From Raskinella chloraquaticus (SeqCode) (lineage in GTDB: Bacteria; Pseudomonadota; Alphaproteobacteria; Rhizobiales; UBA4765): a stretch of DNA of 64,000 nucleotides. Below the pieces are notes generated by a model. It did no database searches, was not told the origin of the DNA, and saw nothing but the letters and a program-made list of their open reading frames with translations. The stretch is taken from the NCBI GenBank assembly GCA_002365175.1, contig DEZK01000007.1:124001-188000 (forward strand), written 5' to 3'. Below are positions 16,758 to 24,661 of the stretch, piece by piece. The position numbers were made by a program, and so were the translations under genes. Each line of letters starts with the position of its first letter. Positions within the stretch are counted from its first letter, which is position 1.

Positions 16758-17372
16758 CTAGGGCGTTGCGGAGCGATTGATGACAGCCAGGACAGACTTG
16801 TCAGCGGGCATATCGTCCACACCCGACATGCCAAGCAATTCAGCCAGCTTCACGCGCGCCCGATTGACGCGGCTTTTCACCGTTCCAATCGCAATACCGC
16901 AGATCTCCGCCGTCTCTTGGTAGCTCATGCCGGACGCGCCAACCATGATCAGCACTTCGCGCTGTTCTTCTGGCAGCTTGGCCAGCGCCACCCGGAAATC
17001 GGCGAGATCGAGGCTTCCCTCCTGTCCGCCGGAGACTGCGACATTCTGCGAGAACATCCCGTCGGTGTCCTGCACTTCGCGACCACGCTTGCGGTAGGCG
17101 GAGAAATAGGTGTTGCGCAGGATCGTGAACAGCCACGCTCTGATGCTGGTGCCTTCATGAAAGCTGGCGGCATGGCTCCAGGCCTTCAGGAGCGTGTCCT
17201 GGACCAGATCATCGGCCAGCTGGATAGAGCCGCTCAGGGACGCGGCGAAAACACGAAGCCGCGGGATTTCGGAGATCAGAAGCTCGCGGAAAGCCTTTCC
17301 GGCGGAATAAGCAGTCTTCTCGCAAGGCGCTGCTATCGACGCCGTTACCAGGACGATTGCATCACTGGTCAT
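16758..17372 (-). CDS. ecfG: General stress ECF sigma factor EcfG
   Basis: 204 residues with sigma-70 region 2 (LADDLVQDTLLKAW, IRAWLFTILRNTYFSAYRK) and region 4 (LPEEQREVLIMVGASGMSYQE, GTVKSRVNRAR). Its position in an overlapping pair with nepR, opposite phyR, identifies it as EcfG, the general stress sigma factor of alphaproteobacteria. It binds GGAAC-N16/17-CGTT promoters, four of which are recognisable nearby. The start ATG 17372 lies inside the end of nepR with GGAG upstream, so translation is coupled. Under no stress it is held by NepR. Confidence 0.95.
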   Translation of the reverse strand: MTSDAIVLVTASIAAPCEKTAYSAGKAFRELLISEIPRLRVFAASLSGSIQLADDLVQDTLLKAWSHAASFHEGTSIRAWLFTILRNTYFSAYRKRGREVQDTDGMFSQNVAVSGGQEGSLDLADFRVALAKLPEEQREVLIMVGASGMSYQETAEICGIAIGTVKSRVNRARVKLAELLGMSGVDDMPADKSVLAVINRSATP

Positions 17373-17574
17373 TGCTCTGCTCCTTGGCTTCCAGCTCAGC
17401 CAGAAGGGCCAGGAATCGATCGGGGATCGGCGCGCTCACCAGATCGTCGAAATGAGCTTTCAAACCGCGACCGATTGCATCCTGGACTTTGGGGTCCAGC
17501 GTTCCGGTCCGATGATCGTCGCCGAAGGCTGTCGATGTGTGCATTGATGAATCTTTTTCTTTGTCAGACATCAT
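17362..17574 (-). CDS. nepR: NepR anti-sigma factor
   Basis: 70 residues from ATG 17574. The conserved core is IGRGLKAHFDDLVSAPIPDR, followed by FLALLAELE. NepR binds EcfG and is released from it by phosphorylated PhyR (partner switch). A longer frame goes up to 17667, but that would place the start upstream of the promoter found at 17641-17665, so the shorter start is preferred. It overlaps ecfG by 11 bases. Confidence 0.93.
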   Translation of the reverse strand: MMSDKEKDSSMHTSTAFGDDHRTGTLDPKVQDAIGRGLKAHFDDLVSAPIPDRFLALLAELEAKEQSNDQ

Positions 17575-17640
17575 TTCAAGGTCCCGAAGAACAGCATCTG
17601 CAAAAATAATCAGCGCTCTCTTTACCTCATTCAATTCGCC

Positions 17641-17665
17641 AACGCACCAAATGCTCCCGGGTTCC
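17641..17665 (-). promoter_or_regulatory. EcfG-type promoter of nepR-ecfG
   Basis: On the minus strand: GGAAC (17665-17661), 16-base spacer, CGTT (17644-17641). It lies about 67 bases before the nepR start and implies autoregulation of the nepR-ecfG(-kinase) operon. No matching site faces phyR. Confidence 0.85.
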
Positions 17666-17743
17666 ACTTAAATTTAAAAATAAATTTCTTGCCAAAACGT
17701 ATGAAGTCGCGATGCTCAACGCTACATCAGACGAGGTGTTTTT

Positions 17744-18535
17744 ATGTCGATATCCAAGGAAATAGCCGCTCATCTTCCGTATCTTAGGCGGTTTGCGCGA
17801 GCGCTCAGCGGGTCGCAGCAAAGCGGCGACGCCTATGTTGTGGCAACACTTGAAGCGTTGATCGCCGACCCCACCATCTTCCCGCGCGACATGCCAGGCC
17901 GTCATGCCCTCTATCGCGTCTTTCTGGCGCTGTGGTCGACCACCAGCCAGCGCTCCCTTCCCGTTCCAGACGTTGACCGGCAGACGAGTGCCGAGCGCAA
18001 TCTTGAAACGTTGACGCCGCGCCCACGACAGGCATTCCTTCTTTGCGCAGTTGAAGGGTTTTCCATCGATGAGGTCGCGCGCATCCTGTCCACCTCACGA
18101 GAGGACGCATCAGCCCTTATCCACAAGGCAGGCCAGGAAATCGCCGATCAGGTTGCGACCGATGTGCTGATCATCGAAGACGAGCCGATCATCGCCCTTG
18201 ATATCGAGGCGCTGGTGGGAGATCTGGGCCACCGCGTTGTCGGTATTGCCCGCACTCATCGCGAGGCCGTCATCCTGGTCGCCAGCAAGACCCCGGGGTT
18301 GGTGCTTGCCGATATTCAACTTGCCGATGGCAGTTCGGGGCTGGACGCCGTCAACGAAATTCTCACTGCGGTCAACGTTCCGGTGATTTTCATCACCGCC
18401 TATCCTGAACGCCTGTTGACCGGTGACAAGCCCGAACCTGCTTTTCTCATCACCAAACCATTTCAGCCGGACGCGGTGAAGGCGGCGATCAGTCAGGCGC
18501 TGTTCTTTGACAGGAAAGCCCTGCAACCTGCCTGA
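17744..18535 (+). CDS. phyR: General stress response regulator PhyR
   Basis: 263 residues. Residues about 1-130 are an ECF-sigma-like domain (HLPYLRRFARALSGS, TPRPRQAFLLCAVEGFSIDE) that lacks DNA-binding function in the family and serves as decoy for NepR. Residues about 137-260 are a receiver with the acidic pair (IIEDEP), the phospho-accepting Asp in VLADIQLADG, and the conserved Lys in FLITKPFQ. It is phosphorylated by HisKA_2 kinases and then binds NepR, freeing EcfG. It is divergent to nepR-ecfG across about 170 bases, with GAGG before the start. Confidence 0.96.
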   Translation: MSISKEIAAHLPYLRRFARALSGSQQSGDAYVVATLEALIADPTIFPRDMPGRHALYRVFLALWSTTSQRSLPVPDVDRQTSAERNLETLTPRPRQAFLLCAVEGFSIDEVARILSTSREDASALIHKAGQEIADQVATDVLIIEDEPIIALDIEALVGDLGHRVVGIARTHREAVILVASKTPGLVLADIQLADGSSGLDAVNEILTAVNVPVIFITAYPERLLTGDKPEPAFLITKPFQPDAVKAAISQALFFDRKALQPA

Positions 18536-18618
18536 GCAGGTAAAGCGCGCTGGCCTGCCGGCCTGCCTCTCGCCGCATCAAAAAATTACCCTTCGGCTCT
18601 CCATAGCCCGGATCGCCG

Positions 18619-18783
18619 TCAGGCTCTCCGTAGCAGCCCGGCGATCGCCGAAATGGCGAAGGCAATGAGGGCGACAACGAAGACGATCTGCGCAGCCGAT
18701 ACAGCGGTGCCGGCAAGGCCGCCGAAGCCGAGCGCAGCAGCGATCAGAGCGACGATAAGAAAGATAATGGCCCATTGGAACAT
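18619..18783 (-). CDS. DUF1328 (YtjA-like) small membrane protein
   Basis: A 54-residue gene, start ATG 18783 with a strong ribosome site (AGGAGG), stop TGA 18619-18621. The protein is MFQWAIIFLIVALIAAALGF followed by GGLAGTAVSAAQ, a second helix and a short basic tail. These two helices joined by a Gly-rich turn are typical of DUF1328 inner-membrane proteins. An exact EcfG promoter lies 35-60 bases upstream, so it belongs to the stress regulon. It is convergent with phyR. Confidence 0.9.
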   Translation of the reverse strand: MFQWAIIFLIVALIAAALGFGGLAGTAVSAAQIVFVVALIAFAISAIAGLLRRA

Positions 18784-18817
18784 GACTGCCTCCTAGAATG
18801 ATGTGTGACAGGGAAGG

Positions 18818-18842
18818 AACGTCATTGTGTGCTGATTGTTCC
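18818..18842 (-). promoter_or_regulatory. EcfG-type promoter of the DUF1328 gene
   Basis: On the minus strand: GGAAC (18842-18838), 16-base spacer, CGTTCC beginning at 18821. It matches the stress-sigma consensus exactly and is placed 35-60 bases before the start codon. Confidence 0.85.
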
Positions 18843-18988
18843 AGGCGCGTGACAGGGTGGGTGGTGCCCATCCTGACGCTGAAGCCGCGTGAACTGCGCT
18901 GATGTGCCGGGCTCGGACGTTGATCTGTTGGCGATGGCGGCACGGTTTGAGAAGGAGCCACCCTCCCACTCCCGCGCTCCGCCCTGCG

Positions 18989-19702
18989 TCACATAAAGGA
19001 CGCGCGAAACGCGGCAGCGCTTGGGCTCGTCCGGGCTTTCCGGCCGGCCAGTTGATCCACACTGATGGCCTCAATGGTGATCCGCGCCATCGCCTCTATG
19101 CAATCAATCAGCGGCACGCCCACCCGTGATGCCAGCGTCCCGGCGATCCCCGCAAGCCCGGCGCCGCCTAGAATGACGCGCTCCGCGCCATCGCCCGCGC
19201 ATGCCGATATCTCTCCTGCGAGCGCATCCAGTGCACGGTCCGGATCGCGGGCGATCTCCCCACCGGTCATTGCCGTCGCCTTGATCGAGGCAAGACGGGC
19301 GGTGAGCCCGATGGATGCCACGAACTCCTCGAGCATCGGCACCCAGGCCGCGCCTCCGGTGACAATGGAAAACCGGCCCGCTGACCGCGATGCAAGGTGG
19401 CACGACGCCTCGGCCATACCAATCACCGGGACCGCCGATATCTCGCGCAACGCGGCCAGCGCCGGATCGCCGAAACAGGCGAGCATCACGGCATCAAGCG
19501 GCGTGCTGCAATGTCCGGCCAAGGCATCGAGCGCCGCATGCCCTCCAACAGCAAAGCTTGGCCGCGACGTGATATAGGGCGAACCAAACCGGCCGGTAAC
19601 GCCCACAAGCTCGGTGCCCATTGGCAGAAACGATTGCGCCGCTTTCACCACCCGCGCGGTAATGTCCTGCGTCATGTTCGGGTTGATCACGAGGATGCGC
19701 AT
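18989..19702 (-). CDS. Aspartate/glutamate racemase superfamily protein, hydantoin-racemase type
   Basis: 237 residues from ATG 19702 (MRILVINPNMTQDITARV). The two catalytic cysteines of the Asp/Glu/hydantoin racemase fold are visible in VMLACFGDPAL and VPLIDCIEAM. The NPN...T start and the CFGDP motif fit hydantoin racemase (HyuE-like), which interconverts D- and L-5-substituted hydantoins without cofactor. It is the last gene of the second dipeptide-type ABC operon, 7 bases after the flavin reductase gene. Another racemase substrate is possible. Confidence 0.85.
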   Translation of the reverse strand: MRILVINPNMTQDITARVVKAAQSFLPMGTELVGVTGRFGSPYITSRPSFAVGGHAALDALAGHCSTPLDAVMLACFGDPALAALREISAVPVIGMAEASCHLASRSAGRFSIVTGGAAWVPMLEEFVASIGLTARLASIKATAMTGGEIARDPDRALDALAGEISACAGDGAERVILGGAGLAGIAGTLASRVGVPLIDCIEAMARITIEAISVDQLAGRKARTSPSAAAFRASFM

Positions 19703-19709
19703 ATGCGGC

Positions 19710-20438
19710 TTATCGTCCGGTTTTGGGCGGGGGCGCATTTCGCCCGGCGATACGCCCCTCGCGCCATTGTTCGACAGACATGGTCGGCAGATCAAAATAA
19801 TCGCGCGTTGACGCGTAACCCTGCCCACCCATCCGGCCAATGGCATCCAGCGCCACAGGATCGACGTGATGGTTGGCGGGGTCAACCGTATCGGCATGAA
19901 AATGCGCAAAAACCACTTCGCCCAAGATGATCTCGCGTGAAGAGCCGATGCTCAGCGTCGTGTGATGGCGGCATTCAAATGCTGCGGGCGCCTCGCCAAT
20001 CCACGGGCTTTGCACCTTCACGCCCGTCATCGCAGTCAGGCCGGCCTCGCGAAGTTCGTCGATGTCGGGACCAAAAGGCACGGCGCAAACGTTCATCGCC
20101 GCCAGAATGGTGTCCGATACGATGTTTACGGTAAAGACCTGGCTCTCGCGCACATTGCGACCGGTATCCTTCTGCGCGCCGGTCGGGCGATACTCGACGC
20201 CCAGAGCAAGGATGGCCGGGTCCGCCGACAGGCAATTGAAAAAGCTGAACGGTGCGGCGTTGACGACACCCTCCTTCGAGATCGTGGTCACCAGCGCGAT
20301 GGGGCGCGGAACAACGGCACCGATCAGCAGCTTGTAGCGCTCGCGCGGGGTCAGTTTAGCGAAGTCGAAGGTGGTGATGCCGGTCGCTTCATCCGGTCTG
20401 GCAGCGTCCAGCGCAGGTGGGTGTGAAGTCAGGTTCAT
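19710..20438 (-). CDS. Flavin reductase family protein (DIM6/NTAB type)
   Basis: 242 residues with the FMN-binding split-barrel pattern: LTPRERYKLLIGAVVPRPIA, then NAAPFSFFNCLSADP and LGEVVFAHFH. Proteins of this family bind FMN and either reduce flavin for a partner monooxygenase or act directly on small substrates. No monooxygenase is next to it. 263 bases separate it from the ATPase gene upstream, so it may also have its own promoter. Confidence 0.88.
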   Translation of the reverse strand: MNLTSHPPALDAARPDEATGITTFDFAKLTPRERYKLLIGAVVPRPIALVTTISKEGVVNAAPFSFFNCLSADPAILALGVEYRPTGAQKDTGRNVRESQVFTVNIVSDTILAAMNVCAVPFGPDIDELREAGLTAMTGVKVQSPWIGEAPAAFECRHHTTLSIGSSREIILGEVVFAHFHADTVDPANHHVDPVALDAIGRMGGQGYASTRDYFDLPTMSVEQWREGRIAGRNAPPPKTGR

Positions 20439-20701
20439 GGCCGGGCTGCTTCCTCTTTTCAGGTATAGAACGCGAGGAGTTCGCGAAATTCCGTGGCGCC
20501 GCGCGGCGCAGCATGGTTCGATCCTTGTTCCGGTTCTTTGCCCTGGTCAGGCTGCGGAGCCTTACTGCCATGGCACAACTAGAAAATCTACAAAACCGCT
20601 TGCTTCATTAATTTGCAGACAATGCGATGCGTCGATGATTTGAACCCCGTCAAGCACGCTCTTTAAAGCCGCAACAGGAGCCATTGAACAGGCAGACGCG
20701 A
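20439..20701. other. Non-coding space between ABC ATPase and flavin reductase genes
   Basis: 263 bases without a credible gene. The part near 20580-20620 is AT-rich and could hold a minus-strand promoter for the flavin reductase and racemase. I see no clear dyad or terminator. Confidence 0.4.
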
Positions 20702-21667
20702 CTACTGTTGCGCGAGGATACAACGCACCTGCCTCTGTGCCCCGACTGCGACATTCGGCGGCGGCTGGCTGGCGCATGTTTCGCGCGCCACCGGGCAGCG
20801 GGGCGCAAAGGAACACGCTGTGGGCCTGCTCTCCAGCGAAGGCGGCGCGCCAGAGATCGCATTGAGGCGCGCGCCCTTGACCGCGCCGTGGAGGTTCGCG
20901 GCCAGCAGCCCCTTGGTGTAGGGATGGCGGGCATCGCGGATGATATCATGCACGGTGCCCGTTTCGATGATCTCGCCCGCATACATCACCGCGACCCGGT
21001 CCGAGACCTCGACGACAACACCGATATCATGCGTGACGAAAATCATGCCCATGCCGAACTGGCGCTGCAGATCACGCAGCAGCAGCAGGATCTGGATCTG
21101 CACGGTCGCATCGAGCGCGGTGGTCGGCTCATCGGCCAGGAGCAGTTTGGGACGACACGCCAATGCCAGCGCAATCATGGCGCGCTGGCGCATCCCGCCG
21201 GACATTTCATGCGGATAAGCCCTCAGCCGACGCTCAGGTGAGGGCATCTGCACGCTTTTGAACATATCGAGCGCCCGCGCCATGGCTTCTGAGCGTGAGC
21301 AGCCTTCATGACGCATCACCGTTTCCGCGATCTGATCACCGATGCGATAAACAGGATCAAGCGCCAGCATCGGGTCCTGAAAGACCATCGAGACCGTACG
21401 TCCGCGATGATCCGCCAGCGCGCGCCCTTGCAGCGCCAGCACATCCTGACCATCAACGCGCAGCGTGCCGCCGATCTCGGTCCGGTTCTCCGGCAGAAGG
21501 CGCAGCAAGGTTTTCAGCGTCACGCTTTTGCCCGAACCGCTCTCGCCCAGAATACCCAGCGTTTCTCCTGATTGGAGCGTGAGGCTTACGCCGTTCACCG
21601 CGTGCACTGTGCGCTCGCCATGAAAGCGCACCGTCAGGTTTTCCATGTCGAGCAGGGGCGCGCTCAT
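20702..21667 (-). CDS. ABC transporter ATP-binding protein, DppD/OppD type
   Basis: 321 residues. Walker A GESGSGKS, signature MSGGMRQR, Walker B LLLADEPTTALD and switch THDIG are present, with the C-terminal peptide-transporter extension (CSFAPRCPVARETC). It overlaps the DppF-type gene upstream by 4 bases. It is the second ATPase of importer 2. Confidence 0.94.
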   Translation of the reverse strand: MSAPLLDMENLTVRFHGERTVHAVNGVSLTLQSGETLGILGESGSGKSVTLKTLLRLLPENRTEIGGTLRVDGQDVLALQGRALADHRGRTVSMVFQDPMLALDPVYRIGDQIAETVMRHEGCSRSEAMARALDMFKSVQMPSPERRLRAYPHEMSGGMRQRAMIALALACRPKLLLADEPTTALDATVQIQILLLLRDLQRQFGMGMIFVTHDIGVVVEVSDRVAVMYAGEIIETGTVHDIIRDARHPYTKGLLAANLHGAVKGARLNAISGAPPSLESRPTACSFAPRCPVARETCASQPPPNVAVGAQRQVRCILAQQ

Positions 21668-22668
21668 GCCTCCACCCCCCGGTTGCGATGGTTCGATCCG
21701 GGAATATGAATATGGCAGGCCACCTGATGCCCCTCGCCCGGCAGCCCGAAGAGACCAGGCTCAACCGCCGCGCAGATCGTGTCCGCATGCTTGCATCGCG
21801 TATGAAACCGGCACCCGGCGGGCGGATTGATCGGGTTGGGCGGATCGCCCGTCAGAGGGGCCTCCATCGTGCGCCGATCCGGGTCCATCGAGGGCATCGC
21901 CGACAGAAGCGCCGCAGTATAGGGATGCGCCGGCGCGGAATAGATCGCCTCCACCGTGCCGATCTCGGCCACTTGCCCGAGATACATCACCATCACCCGG
22001 TCGCTCATATGCCGCACGACATTGAGGTCATGCGAGATGAACACATAGGTGAGGCCCAGCTCCGCCTTGAGATCGGCCAGCAGGTTGAGAACCTGCGCTT
22101 CCACCGATTTGTCGAGCGCGGAAACAGATTCATCGAGCACGACGATTTTCGGTGAAAAGGCCAGCGCCCGCGCAATATTGACACGCTGGCGCTGCCCGCC
22201 GGAGAGTTCATGGGGATAACGGCCGGCGAAGCGGCGCGGCTCGAGCCCCACACGCTCCAGCAGCTCATGCGCCAGCCGGGCCGCCTGCTGCGGGCTCATC
22301 CCGTTCACCTTGGGGCCAAAGGCGATCGCATCTTCCATCGTCAGGCGCGGATTGAGCGACGCGTAGCTGTCCTGAAACACCATCTGGATCTGGCGACGCA
22401 ATTCGCGCGCGGAGATATGCTTGCCCAGCAATTTGCCACCAAGCGTGATGGTGCCCGCATCGGGGGAGATGAGATCGACAATCAGCCGGGCGGTGGTGGA
22501 TTTCCCGCACCCGCTTTCACCGACGATCCCCAGCGTTTCACCTTCAGCAAGATCGAAGCTGACATTGTCCACAGCACGAACCACGCCGCGCGATGAGCCC
22601 AGGAGCCCACCCTTGAGGCGGAAATGCTTCACCAGATTCTGGGCGGAGAAGAGCGGCGCGGGGATCAT
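21664..22668 (-). CDS. ABC transporter ATP-binding protein, DppF/OppF type
   Basis: 334 residues from ATG 22668, which overlaps the stop of the permease gene (ATGA). The start MIPAPLFSAQNLVKHF is natural; longer upstream frames run inside the permease gene. Walker A GESGCGKS, QDSYASLNPRLTMEDAI, signature LSGGQRQR, Walker B IVVLDESVSALD and switch SHDLN are present. The C-terminal cysteine motif CRFHTRC is kept. Confidence 0.94.
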   Translation of the reverse strand: MIPAPLFSAQNLVKHFRLKGGLLGSSRGVVRAVDNVSFDLAEGETLGIVGESGCGKSTTARLIVDLISPDAGTITLGGKLLGKHISARELRRQIQMVFQDSYASLNPRLTMEDAIAFGPKVNGMSPQQAARLAHELLERVGLEPRRFAGRYPHELSGGQRQRVNIARALAFSPKIVVLDESVSALDKSVEAQVLNLLADLKAELGLTYVFISHDLNVVRHMSDRVMVMYLGQVAEIGTVEAIYSAPAHPYTAALLSAMPSMDPDRRTMEAPLTGDPPNPINPPAGCRFHTRCKHADTICAAVEPGLFGLPGEGHQVACHIHIPGSNHRNRGVEA

Positions 22669-23549
22669 GATTTGAGATCCATCGCCGAGCGCAACCCGTC
22701 CGAGAACAGGTTGAATGAAATCGAGGTGCAGAAAATCATCAGGCCTGGGAGCGCTGCCACCCAGGGCTGCACGTAGATGGCATTGCGCAAGGTATTGAGC
22801 ATCAGGCCCCATTCGGGCTCCGGCGGCTTGACGCCCAGCCCGAGGAAGGAAAGCCCGGAGGCGAGGATCAGCGAGACGGAGATCAACCCCGTCGCATACA
22901 CAAAAATCGGACCAAGCACATTGCCCAGCACATGCACGCGCACGATGGTCATGGATGAAGCGCCCGAAGCGCGGGCCGCTTCGATGTATTCGAGTTTGCG
23001 CACGCCGGTGGTGACGCTTTCAGCAATGCGGGCAATGGGGGGAATAAACACAATCGAGAGCGAAAGCAGCCCGTTAAAAATGCCGGCCCCCAGCGCACCC
23101 GAGAGCGCGATTGCCAGCAAAACCGAGGGGAAAGCGAAGAACACATCGACGGTGCGCATCAGGAGGCTGTTCACCTTCCCACCGACGAAGCCGGCCGTGA
23201 TCCCGATGAACGCGCCGAAAAAGAAGGCGATGAAGACGGGAGTGACGCCCATCAGCAGGGACAGGCGAGCCCCGTAGATGAGGCGCGACAGCATATCCCG
23301 GCCAAGTTCGTCGGTTCCCAGCGGGAATCCGGCTGTGCCGATCGGCCGCAGACGGCGGAGCAATTGTCCGCGATAGGGATCATTGGGCGCGATGTAGGGG
23401 GCAAAAAGGGCCATCAGCACCAGCGCCAGGATGACGAGGAGCGCGAACATCGCGACGGGGTCACGCCGCAGCCTGCCAATCACTCCGGACCAATAGCCGG
23501 GAGAAACCTCAAAGGGTGCTGAATTTTGCGATGCGGAGAGGCTGCTCAT
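22665..23549 (-). CDS. ABC transporter permease, DppC/OppC type
   Basis: 294 residues. It has an N-terminal helix, the GTDELGRDMLSRLIYGAR motif, a transporter domain with EAA loop (LEYIEAARASGASSM), and the C-terminal VKPPEPEWGLML segment typical of DppC. It is a channel subunit of importer 2, between the DppB- and DppF-type genes with 4-base spacing or overlap. Confidence 0.94.
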   Translation of the reverse strand: MSSLSASQNSAPFEVSPGYWSGVIGRLRRDPVAMFALLVILALVLMALFAPYIAPNDPYRGQLLRRLRPIGTAGFPLGTDELGRDMLSRLIYGARLSLLMGVTPVFIAFFFGAFIGITAGFVGGKVNSLLMRTVDVFFAFPSVLLAIALSGALGAGIFNGLLSLSIVFIPPIARIAESVTTGVRKLEYIEAARASGASSMTIVRVHVLGNVLGPIFVYATGLISVSLILASGLSFLGLGVKPPEPEWGLMLNTLRNAIYVQPWVAALPGLMIFCTSISFNLFSDGLRSAMDLKS

Positions 23550-23553
23550 GATG

Positions 23554-24507
23554 TCAGGTCCGCTGCACGCGCGGATCGAGCATGGTTTGAACCACGTCCA
23601 CGATCAGATTGAGCGCCACGAAAAACAGCGCCAGGATGAGGATCGTGCCTTGCAGCAACGGCAAATCACGCTGAAAGATCGCCTGCCCGAGCAGAAAGCC
23701 GGTTCCCGGCCAGGAAAAAACGGTCTCGATCAGGATCGATCCACCCAGCAGATAACCCAGTTGAAGTCCCATCACTGCGAGCGCCGTGGGCGCCGCGTTT
23801 TTCACGACGTGTCGGAAAACACCAAAATCCAGCAGACCCTTGGCCCGCTGGCCGACAATGAACTCCTGGCTGAGAATATCAGCCACCAGAGCCCGTACTG
23901 TCCGCGCAACAATCCCCATCGGGATCACGGACATGGTGATCGCGGGTAGGATGAGATGGCGCACATGCAACCAATTCCAGGCCCAGTCAGCCGATCCGCC
24001 CGGCCCGGCGCCAGTGGCGGGCAACCAGTTGAGCTGAACGGAAAAAATGATCACCAGCACCATGCCCAGCCAGTAATGCGGCACCGAAACCCCGATGATC
24101 GAAATGAATGAGGCCAGCCTGTCCACCCAGCCGCCGCGGAAATACCCGGCAACAAAGCCGAATAATCCGCCGAGCAGAAAGCCGATGAGCGTCGCGAGAA
24201 CCGCCAGCATCAAGGTGTTGCCCAGCGCCTTGGATAATTCCAGAGCCACGGGCCTGCCAGTGGCAATGGAGACACCCAGATCACCCTGCACTGTCTTTGC
24301 CAGCCAGATGAAATACTGCACGGGCAGTGGCTTGTCGAAGCCGTAGAGCCGTCGCATCTCGGCTTGAAGCTGCGCCGAGGCGTCGGGCGGGAGAACCGAA
24401 GTCAGCGGGTCTCCCGGCGCGATATGCACGAGCATGAAGCATACAACACTGACGCCAAACGCCACCGGCAGGGTGTAGAGCAGCCGCTTGGCAATATACA
24501 TCAACAT
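23554..24507 (-). CDS. ABC transporter permease, DppB/OppB type
   Basis: 317 residues from ATG 24507 (MLMYIAKRLLYTLPVAFGV); ATG 24501 and a TTG at 24516 are alternatives and the ribosome site is weak. It has the first helix followed by HIAPGDP and the EAA loop (EFIVGQRAKGLLDFGVFR). It is a channel subunit of importer 2, 4 bases before the DppC-type gene and about 150 bases after the binding-protein gene. Confidence 0.93.
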   Translation of the reverse strand: MLMYIAKRLLYTLPVAFGVSVVCFMLVHIAPGDPLTSVLPPDASAQLQAEMRRLYGFDKPLPVQYFIWLAKTVQGDLGVSIATGRPVALELSKALGNTLMLAVLATLIGFLLGGLFGFVAGYFRGGWVDRLASFISIIGVSVPHYWLGMVLVIIFSVQLNWLPATGAGPGGSADWAWNWLHVRHLILPAITMSVIPMGIVARTVRALVADILSQEFIVGQRAKGLLDFGVFRHVVKNAAPTALAVMGLQLGYLLGGSILIETVFSWPGTGFLLGQAIFQRDLPLLQGTILILALFFVALNLIVDVVQTMLDPRVQRT

Positions 24508-24627
24508 GCAAAGCAACTTTCAACAAGGCAGGTTGGATCAGGGTGCCGGATCGGAAAACTGATCATGGGCCCGCAGGATGCCGCTTCGGTCCGAACGCCG
24601 CAGCGATTTTTCCAACCGCACTGGAGA

Positions 24628-24652
24628 CCCCGCCGGACTGGTGCCGGCGGGG
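24628..24652 (-). other. Strong GC hairpin after the binding-protein gene
   Basis: CCCCGCCGG (24628-24636), 7-base loop, CCGGCGGGG (24644-24652), in the gap between the binding-protein stop and the permease start. There is no T-run, so it is more likely an mRNA-stabilising or attenuating hairpin that keeps binding-protein levels above permease levels than a full terminator. Confidence 0.6.
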
Positions 24653-24661
24653 CGAGAGAGA

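Noticed and set aside
24628..24652. Rho-independent terminator
   Set aside because: The stem is strong but no T-run follows, and the permease genes downstream need the same transcript.
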